A DNA stretch of 37,750 nucleotides. Origin: CALCNS01 sp937897315 (GTDB lineage: Bacteria; Bacillota; JAAYKD01). Positions 32,419-37,750 of the stretch are shown one piece after another (within the stretch, counting starts at the first letter, position 1; every line of letters starts with the position of its first letter). Location: NCBI GenBank assembly GCA_036744005.1, contig DAINOJ010000020.1, positions 1-37,750 on the forward strand, given 5' to 3'. A program made the translations under genes and the position numbers. The notes under the pieces were generated by a model. That model was not told where the DNA came from. It was given only the letters and a program-made list of their open reading frames with translations, and ran no database searches.

Positions 32419-33861
32419 ATGAACAAGGAGCGTCTGTATGATCTAATCGAGGGCAAAAGACTGCAATGGACTACCCTAAGTGACTTCATTTGGGATCATC
32501 CGGAAACCCGTTTCCAGGAAATTCAATCTTCCGCAGCTTTACGTGATGCCTTAAAGTCTGAGGGATTTCATGTAGATGATCTGCACTCTGTGATTCCCTG
32601 TGCTTTTGTGGGAACTTGGGGCGAAGGGGGCCCGGTGATTGGCTTCTTAGGCGAATACGATGCCTTGGGTAGCTTAAGTCAAGTGGCGGGATTAGCAGAA
32701 CGAAAATCCATTGTACCAGGCGGCCATGGTCATGGTTGCTGCCATCATGTTCTCGGTGCAGGTGCTTTAGCTGCAGCGGTAGCTTTGCGCGATTATGTAA
32801 AAGAGAACCACATTCAGTGTACCATTAAATATTTCGGTTGCCCTGGCGAAGAGGGCGGATCCGGAAAGGCCTTTATGGCACGAGAAGGGATTTTCAATGG
32901 CATTGATGTGGCGATTACCTGGCATGGAAACGCAACCACCAACGTATGGACCGGTTCATCCTTAGCCAACATCCAGGTCTATTATAAATTTGTGGGTAGA
33001 GCTTCTCATGCTGGTGCGAGCCCTCATTTGGGACGCAGTGCTCTCGATGCCGTCGAATTGATGAATGTAGGAGTGCAGTATTTGCGTGAACACATCATTA
33101 CCGAAGCCAGAGTTCATTATGCTTTGATCAATGCCGGTGGCAAGAGCCCCAATGTAGTTCAACCGGAAGCGGAGGTTTTGTATTTAATCCGTGCTCCCAA
33201 GAACCATTTAGTCCAAGATATTTATCAACGTGTTTGCGATATTGCTAGAGGTGCTGCTTTGATGACCGGAACCCAATTGACAATCCAAGTCGATAAAGCT
33301 TGTTCTAATCTCATCGTCAACGAAACTTTGGAACGCGTAATGGCCGATAATTTAAACCAAATCCCCATGCGTGGACCCACCGAAGAAGAAGTTCGCTTCG
33401 CTGAAGAAATTCAAAAGACTCTTACCGATGAAGAACGCGGCGGTACCTTAAAAGCATTGATTAATGTCTATGGTGAAAGAGAAGGAAAGAAGCTGGCAGC
33501 AAAACTCATGGTGCATCCGATTTCCTCCATGGTTTTGCCGTATTTGCCCAATGATAAGAGCTCGTCCGGTTCGACGGATGTATCGGATGTCTCTTGGATC
33601 GCCCCCACGGTTCAAGCCAGAGTCAGCTGTTATGCGCTCAACACTCCGGGACACTCTTGGCAGCAAGTGGCACAAGGCAAATTGGCTTGGGCTCACGATG
33701 GTATGTTAAATGCAGCGAAAGCCATGGCGGGAGTTGGCTTAGACTTAGTGCTCCATCCTGAATTACTGAAAGAAGCCAAGGCAGAATTGTTAGAGCGTAC
33801 CGGTCCGGAGGGTTATATTTGTCCCATCCCGGCTGGAGTGAATCCTTCTCCCGTGAAGTAA
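32419..33861 (+). CDS. M20-family amidohydrolase (AbgB-like)
   Basis: A 480-residue M20 peptidase/amidohydrolase closest in pattern to AbgB, subunit of p-aminobenzoyl-glutamate hydrolase. Motifs: HPETRFQE near residue 27, FLGEYDALG, GGHGHGCCHHVLGAGALAA, YFGCPGEEGGSGK, and the dimerisation domain SHAGASPHLGRSALDAVELM. Relatives split amide bonds of aminoacylated or acylated compounds. AbgB normally works with AbgA, which is not present, so the substrate may differ. The ATG at 32419 is eight bases from AAAGGAG; a GTG at 32410 touches that site. Confidence 0.9.
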   Translation: MNKERLYDLIEGKRLQWTTLSDFIWDHPETRFQEIQSSAALRDALKSEGFHVDDLHSVIPCAFVGTWGEGGPVIGFLGEYDALGSLSQVAGLAERKSIVPGGHGHGCCHHVLGAGALAAAVALRDYVKENHIQCTIKYFGCPGEEGGSGKAFMAREGIFNGIDVAITWHGNATTNVWTGSSLANIQVYYKFVGRASHAGASPHLGRSALDAVELMNVGVQYLREHIITEARVHYALINAGGKSPNVVQPEAEVLYLIRAPKNHLVQDIYQRVCDIARGAALMTGTQLTIQVDKACSNLIVNETLERVMADNLNQIPMRGPTEEEVRFAEEIQKTLTDEERGGTLKALINVYGEREGKKLAAKLMVHPISSMVLPYLPNDKSSSGSTDVSDVSWIAPTVQARVSCYALNTPGHSWQQVAQGKLAWAHDGMLNAAKAMAGVGLDLVLHPELLKEAKAELLERTGPEGYICPIPAGVNPSPVK

Positions 33862-33887
33862 AATCTTTGTTGGAAAGGACGAAGGGT

Positions 33888-34400
33888 ATGAGTTTTTACC
33901 AGTTAACCAAAGATCGGTATTCTTTGAGGAAATTTTCCGACAAACCGGTAGAAGAGACTGTTTTGAATCAAATCTTGGAAACCGGACGCACCGCACCCAG
34001 TGCCAAGAATTTGCAGCCACATCGGATTGTTGTGATACAAAGCCCAGAAGCCTTGACGGTGTTAAGGGGATTGACGCGAAATGCGTTTAATGCACCCGTC
34101 GTGTTATTGCTTTGTGGTGTCCCCGCCGAAGGTTGGGTCAATCCGTTTAATCAGCGCAACTCCACCGAAATGGATGTCAGTATTGTGACCACGCAAATCA
34201 TGCTGCAGGCTACCGAGTTGGGCTTAGGAACCACTTGGGCTTGTTGGTTTGATACCGAGGCGGTGAAGTCTTTGTTGGATTTACCGGCAGGGTGGGAGCC
34301 ATATGTGCTGCTTCCCCTGGGATATCCAGCGGAGGATGCCAAGCCATCGGGGCAACACGAACTGAGAAAACCACTTTCTGAAACCGTAATACACAAATAA
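33888..34400 (+). CDS. Nitroreductase-family FMN oxidoreductase
   Basis: A 170-residue flavin oxidoreductase. The FMN-contacting DRYSLRKFSDKPV is near the N-terminus, GRTAPSAKNLQPHRIVVI follows, and the C-terminal half has ATELGLGTTWACWF and the PLGYP segment before the basic tail. The ATG at 33888 follows GGAAAGGACGAAGGG; an upstream in-frame start at 33819 lies inside the M20 gene. Natural substrates of such short nitroreductases are generally unknown. Confidence 0.91.
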   Translation: MSFYQLTKDRYSLRKFSDKPVEETVLNQILETGRTAPSAKNLQPHRIVVIQSPEALTVLRGLTRNAFNAPVVLLLCGVPAEGWVNPFNQRNSTEMDVSIVTTQIMLQATELGLGTTWACWFDTEAVKSLLDLPAGWEPYVLLPLGYPAEDAKPSGQHELRKPLSETVIHK

Positions 34401-34416
34401 TGTAGGGGGTGGTGTG

Positions 34417-35169
34417 ATGCCGTTCAGAATTCATAAAGATCATTGGACGTATCGTATACCCATTGCTCATCGTGGTCTGCATGATGCCAATAAACCCGAG
34501 AACTCCTTGGCTGCTTTTTCTGCCGCCGTGAAGGCAGGGTATGCCATAGAATTCGATTTGCATTTATTATCCGATGGGCATTTTGCCGTGTTTCATGATG
34601 ATGATCTCAAACGTATGACCGGGCAGACCGGAAAAATTCAGGGACTAACCACCTCACAACTATCTTCTAATTTCTTAAAAGATACGTTGGAAACGATTCC
34701 GGAGTTCCGTCAGATGTTGGATTGCGTCGCTGGGCGGGTGCCTTTGTTGATTGAGATGAAACTGACAGAGAATAACCTCCTCGCAGCCCAAACTCTTCAC
34801 AATGTGATGAAAGACTACGAACAGAAATACGGTGGAGAATTTGTCGTGGAATCTTTCGACCCACGTTTCCTAATGACCCTAAAGCAAGTCGCTCCACAAT
34901 TCTTGCGAGGTCAGCTGGCTACTCAAAACAGTGGTCATCCGGAACCGGAAGAGAACCATCGGTTGGCGACTTGCGCCTATAATTACTTGACGGAACCGGA
35001 TTTCATTGCGTATCACATTGCAGATTTGCCGCTGGAATGGTTAAGCAAGCTCAGAGCGGAAGGGATGCCTGTTTTGGGCTGGACTGCTCGTAATCAAGAA
35101 CAGTGGGATAGGGCAACTCCACATTGCGATAATCTCATATTTGAAAATCTGAAGCCGGAGATTCGTTGA
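34417..35169 (+). CDS. Glycerophosphodiester phosphodiesterase-family protein
   Basis: A 250-residue TIM-barrel phosphodiesterase that would release sn-glycerol 3-phosphate from deacylated phospholipids. Motifs: IAHRGLHDANKPENSLAAF with the catalytic His-Arg, IEFDLHLLSDGHFAVFHDDDLKRMTG with the metal ligands and second His, LLIEMKL, and VLGWTARN near the end. There is no signal peptide, so it acts in the cytoplasm. The ATG at 34417 lies a few bases after GGGGGTGG. The next gene begins one base after its stop. Confidence 0.92.
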   Translation: MPFRIHKDHWTYRIPIAHRGLHDANKPENSLAAFSAAVKAGYAIEFDLHLLSDGHFAVFHDDDLKRMTGQTGKIQGLTTSQLSSNFLKDTLETIPEFRQMLDCVAGRVPLLIEMKLTENNLLAAQTLHNVMKDYEQKYGGEFVVESFDPRFLMTLKQVAPQFLRGQLATQNSGHPEPEENHRLATCAYNYLTEPDFIAYHIADLPLEWLSKLRAEGMPVLGWTARNQEQWDRATPHCDNLIFENLKPEIR

Positions 35170-35170
35170 C

Positions 35171-35692
35171 ATGTTAACGGAACAACTGGTGGAGATTCTA
35201 TGCATCCATAATCAGAGATATCCTCGCTGGCAGCCTCAAGACAGTCTTAAGCTCCTGCATCAAGCCGAGTTTGGTGGAGGACATCTGATTATCAACCCCG
35301 CAGAGAACGAGCGATATCTACGGGAAGAATGGCATAAGCAAAACAAAGATGCCTCACATTTGTTTTTGGAAGAAGTAGGCAATGACTACTTTCGCGTGTA
35401 TCTTTCGGCGTATAAAGGCAAGGGTGGGAAACCGGAGAGGTTGCAACGAGCCTTTCTGCTATCTTCTCAAGTAGAAAGAGTGAAGGAAACATCGTCCATC
35501 GAAGAGGACTTAAATTGCTTATTGCAGTGCGCCAAACAGGGTTGTTTCCACTATGCGTGGAGCGATTTGGAGCGGGAGATTCAGCGATTTCAAGCATCTG
35601 GGTCTGCGATGCTTCGTCATAGCCCTGTCTACAGGGAATTGTATCAACCCTCTTATCGGGTTATTCATCGTCAATTTTTACACCTATTATAG
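35171..35692 (+). CDS. Conserved-looking hypothetical protein
   Basis: I do not recognise a family. The 173-residue soluble protein has no signal or membrane segment. A distinctive stretch, SLKLLHQAEFGGGHLI at about residues 24-39, looks like a conserved motif, and the end is rich in aromatic residues (SPVYRELYQPSYRVIHRQFLHLL). The ATG is one base after the phosphodiesterase stop, so it should be translationally coupled to it. A terminator follows at once. Confidence 0.7.
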   Translation: MLTEQLVEILCIHNQRYPRWQPQDSLKLLHQAEFGGGHLIINPAENERYLREEWHKQNKDASHLFLEEVGNDYFRVYLSAYKGKGGKPERLQRAFLLSSQVERVKETSSIEEDLNCLLQCAKQGCFHYAWSDLEREIQRFQASGSAMLRHSPVYRELYQPSYRVIHRQFLHLL

Positions 35693-35725
35693 AAAAGGCT
35701 GCTCCTTTCGGGGAGCAGCTCTTTT
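35690..35725. terminator. Bidirectional rho-independent terminator
   Basis: GCTGCTCC (35698-35705) pairs with GGAGCAGC (35712-35719) around a six-base loop; CTCTTTT follows on the plus strand, and AGAAAAG before the stem gives CTTTTCT on the minus strand. It separates the convergent hypothetical gene and MATE gene. Confidence 0.85.
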
Positions 35726-35734
35726 GCTAAATTT

Positions 35735-37111
35735 CTAAATTTCCGGGTCGATGTGTTGAGACATCATTTTTTGTCGTATTACGGCTTTGTCTTTCCATTT
35801 ACCTGTGAAGTATCGGAAGACGGGAATAATGGCACCCACACACCAGCCAATGGGCAAGCTCATCCAAATACCTCGGTATCCCAAGGAGGTGGAGGACAAA
35901 GTGTAGGCAGCGATGACACGCACAGCCAAGTTGAGCATGGTTGCATACATAGGAACCGTGGTATCACCGGCTCCTCTTAAGACGCCATTGAAGATAAACA
36001 TGGTACCAAAAACCAAGTAAAAAACAGAAACCGTCTTCATGTAATCGACACCTTGTCGAATGACTTCACTTTCCGAGGCGTCAATGAATACTTGAATTAA
36101 ATAAGGTCCTGCCACAAAGACCACCACAGACATCGTGACGGTAATAATCGCCATGATTTTCAAAGCGGCTATGAGCCCGGCTTGCACACGATCCACGCGG
36201 TTTGCACCTAGATTTTGTCCGGTATAAGTAGAGACCGACATGCTTAAATTCATCGCCGGCATATTGGCCAAAGAATCGAGCCGACCGGCAGCGGTGAACG
36301 CAGCCATGGTGATGGGACCAAAGGAATTGACCAAACCCTGAACGGCAATCATCCCGGTAGAGGCTAGGGTTTGTTGGATAGAGCTGGGAATCCCCAACTT
36401 GACCATGGTCAAAAACAATTCCTTATCGAAGATAAATTCACTGGGTTTCAAAGCCAACAAAGGAACTTTTCTGTAAATATACACAATACATAGTATGGCG
36501 GAGACGCTTTGAGCAATGATGGTAGCCCATGCCACGCCTGCCACTCCCCAACCAAATTGAGCGACAAAAAGGATATCGAGGAATATATTGACGAAGGTGG
36601 CTACGATAAGAAAGTATAAGGGAGTTTTGGAATCGCCTAAGGAACGCAGGATTCCGGAAAAGGCATTGTACGCGAACATGGCGATTAACCCGCTGAAAAA
36701 GATGCGCATGTAAGTCGCCGAGTCGTTAAAGACTTCCACGGGAGTATTGAGCATGGTTAAAATCCAACGGCTCAAGGATAAACCCAAAATGGTGACGAGA
36801 ATGGCTGCGATGCCCTGAAAGATGAGAGCAGTGGAGATCGCTCTTTTGACCTTGTCCATTTGTTTCGCACCATATAGCTGTGAAATAATAATGCCGCCAC
36901 CCATGGTCAAACCCATTATCATGGAAATCAACAGCATAATAATCGGGAAGCTTGAGCCTACTGCGGCGAGGGCATTAGCTCCGACGTATCGTCCAACCAC
37001 CACAGAATCGACCATATTATAGAGCTGTTGAAAGATGTTACCGATGAGCATGGGAATCGCAAAGGAAAAAATTAGTTTCATAGGATTCCCCTGAGTCATA
37101 TCTTTAAGCAT
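35735..37111 (-). CDS. MATE-family efflux transporter
   Basis: A 458-residue membrane exporter with about 12 hydrophobic helices. MATE features include the N-terminal NPMKLIFSFAIPMLIGNIFQQLYNMVDSVVVGRYVG and the mid-protein repeat LFLTMVKLGIPSSIQQTLASTGMIAVQGLVNSFGP. The family exports cationic drugs or metabolites in exchange for sodium or protons. AAAGGAG precedes the ATG. The 220-base gap to thioredoxin holds a divergent promoter region; I see no clear minus-strand promoter for this gene. Confidence 0.94.
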   Translation of the reverse strand: MLKDMTQGNPMKLIFSFAIPMLIGNIFQQLYNMVDSVVVGRYVGANALAAVGSSFPIIMLLISMIMGLTMGGGIIISQLYGAKQMDKVKRAISTALIFQGIAAILVTILGLSLSRWILTMLNTPVEVFNDSATYMRIFFSGLIAMFAYNAFSGILRSLGDSKTPLYFLIVATFVNIFLDILFVAQFGWGVAGVAWATIIAQSVSAILCIVYIYRKVPLLALKPSEFIFDKELFLTMVKLGIPSSIQQTLASTGMIAVQGLVNSFGPITMAAFTAAGRLDSLANMPAMNLSMSVSTYTGQNLGANRVDRVQAGLIAALKIMAIITVTMSVVVFVAGPYLIQVFIDASESEVIRQGVDYMKTVSVFYLVFGTMFIFNGVLRGAGDTTVPMYATMLNLAVRVIAAYTLSSTSLGYRGIWMSLPIGWCVGAIIPVFRYFTGKWKDKAVIRQKMMSQHIDPEI

Positions 37112-37228
37112 ATGTCATCTCCTTTAAGAGCGAATTTTACTGTAATAAAAGTAATATACCACAATACGGTAAAAAAGGGAAGGATTTCATAAAAAATTCA
37201 TAAAGTGACGAGGTCACAGAAGCACCTC

Positions 37229-37257
37229 TTGCATTTTTCACTGATATTCGTTATGAT
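37229..37257 (+). promoter_or_regulatory. Sigma-A-type promoter for thioredoxin
   Basis: TTGCAT (37229-37234), 17 bases, TATGAT (37252-37257), leaving a leader of about 70 bases before the thioredoxin start. Confidence 0.7.
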
Positions 37258-37334
37258 ATTGGTGATGAGTTATTCCGTGGTCTATGCTAGACAATGTGTT
37301 GACCCGTAGCTCCCAAGATGAAAGGGGAAAGAAC

Positions 37335-37670
37335 ATGATTTATAATTTAACCGATGCCAATTTTGAAAAAGAAGCGTTGCAGTCGGATCTTCCTGTATTT
37401 GTGGATTTCTGGGCGACTTGGTGTGGTCCCTGTCGTATGGTAGCACCGGTGGTAGAAGCCATTGCGGAAGAATACGATGGAAAATTGAAGGTATGCAAAC
37501 TGGATGTGGATGCGAACCCACAAACCGCCGGGTCCTTCCAAATTCAAAGCATTCCGACCATGATGCTGATTACCACCAATCCGGAAACCAAAGAAAAAGA
37601 AGCACGTGCCATTGTTGGGTACCGCCCCAAAGATGAACTGAAAGAAATTCTCGATCGCTTTATCAAATAA
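37335..37670 (+). CDS. Thioredoxin
   Basis: A 111-residue thioredoxin with the redox site WCGPC at residues 29-33 (Cys30 and Cys33), VDFWATW before it, the cis-proline in QSIPTMM and a C-terminal helix. The strand between the cis-proline and the last helix carries a short charged insertion (TNPETKEKE), slightly longer than in TrxA of model species. The ATG at 37335 follows AAAGGGGAAAG; an earlier in-frame start at 37284 has no ribosome site. It is a separate transcription unit. Confidence 0.93.
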   Translation: MIYNLTDANFEKEALQSDLPVFVDFWATWCGPCRMVAPVVEAIAEEYDGKLKVCKLDVDANPQTAGSFQIQSIPTMMLITTNPETKEKEARAIVGYRPKDELKEILDRFIK

Positions 37671-37696
37671 GATGGAACAAAAAGCAGGTCTCTAAA

Positions 37697-37750
37697 TGAA
37701 CTGCTACCCGTCAAGAGGACACTGAAATAAAATAAGGATTACACGGCACG
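37697..37750 (+). mobile_element. Possible left end of an IS3-family insertion sequence (cut by the window edge)
   Basis: Starting with TGAACTGCTACCCG, then TCAAGAGGACACTGAAAT, this stretch resembles terminal inverted repeats of IS3/IS150-group elements, which often start TG and contain GTCAAG.GGACACTG. The similarity is from memory, and no transposase coding sequence is in view because the window ends. No gene is seen in the last 80 bases. Confidence 0.3.

Noticed and set aside
1..37750. CRISPR arrays, prophage genes, toxin-antitoxin pairs, tRNA or rRNA genes
   Set aside because: I looked for regularly spaced repeats, phage structural genes, cas-like genes, small overlapping gene pairs and RNA gene signatures and saw none.

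Overview
The window looks like a chromosomal segment from an anaerobic, Gram-positive-type Firmicute, most likely a Clostridia-grade organism. The evidence is strong AGGAGG-type ribosome sites throughout, frequent TTG starts, three lipobox lipoproteins, a non-mevalonate isoprenoid gene (ispD), citrate lyase, a PflX-type radical SAM protein, many peptidases and rho-independent terminators. Nothing points to plasmid or phage. I cannot name the genus.

Plus strand, 1-11.7 kb. The tail of a copper-amine-oxidase-like stalk-domain protein ends at a terminator. ispD follows with its own promoter and terminator. Next is one tight unit: uppP, then the citrate lyase set citD-citE-citF-citX-citC-citG, then an alpha/beta hydrolase overlapping citG. 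citF is split by a -1 frame change at a T4 run exactly before its conserved glycine-rich motif. A second unit starts at a clear promoter: a Crp/Fnr regulator, an SsuABC/NMT1-type ABC transporter (lipoprotein, permease, ATPase) and an acyl-ACP thioesterase, all overlapping or closely spaced.

Minus strand, 11.7-28.2 kb. From right to left: a six-gene salvage operon (asparaginase, M24-like protein, ROK kinase, purine nucleoside phosphorylase, MtaD-type deaminase, galE); an oligopeptide ABC transporter operon (binding lipoprotein, two permeases, two ATPases) followed by an AEC permease; then a 520-base non-coding stretch; then an S9 peptidase and a coiled-coil protein. The non-coding stretch holds tandem 21-bp repeats, a strong promoter, a ykkC-family aptamer resembling the PRPP/ppGpp subtype, its terminator and a second terminator.

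Plus strand, 28.3-35.7 kb. Lipoprotein and PflX-type radical SAM protein (overlapping), a diacylglycerol-kinase-family lipid kinase, an M18 aminopeptidase, then an AbgB-like M20 amidohydrolase, a nitroreductase, a GDPD-family phosphodiesterase and a conserved hypothetical. Between the M18 and M20 genes a roughly 200-nt structured RNA appears to be transcribed from the minus strand, with its own promoter and terminator. At the right end are a minus-strand MATE exporter, a thioredoxin with its own promoter, and what may be the end of an IS3-type element.

The overall theme is fermentation of citrate or a related acid, and uptake and breakdown of peptides, amino acids and nucleosides. The most interesting items are the ykkC-type riboswitch with two serial terminators before a peptidase gene, the unassigned antisense-oriented RNA at 32.1-32.3 kb, and the citF frameshift.
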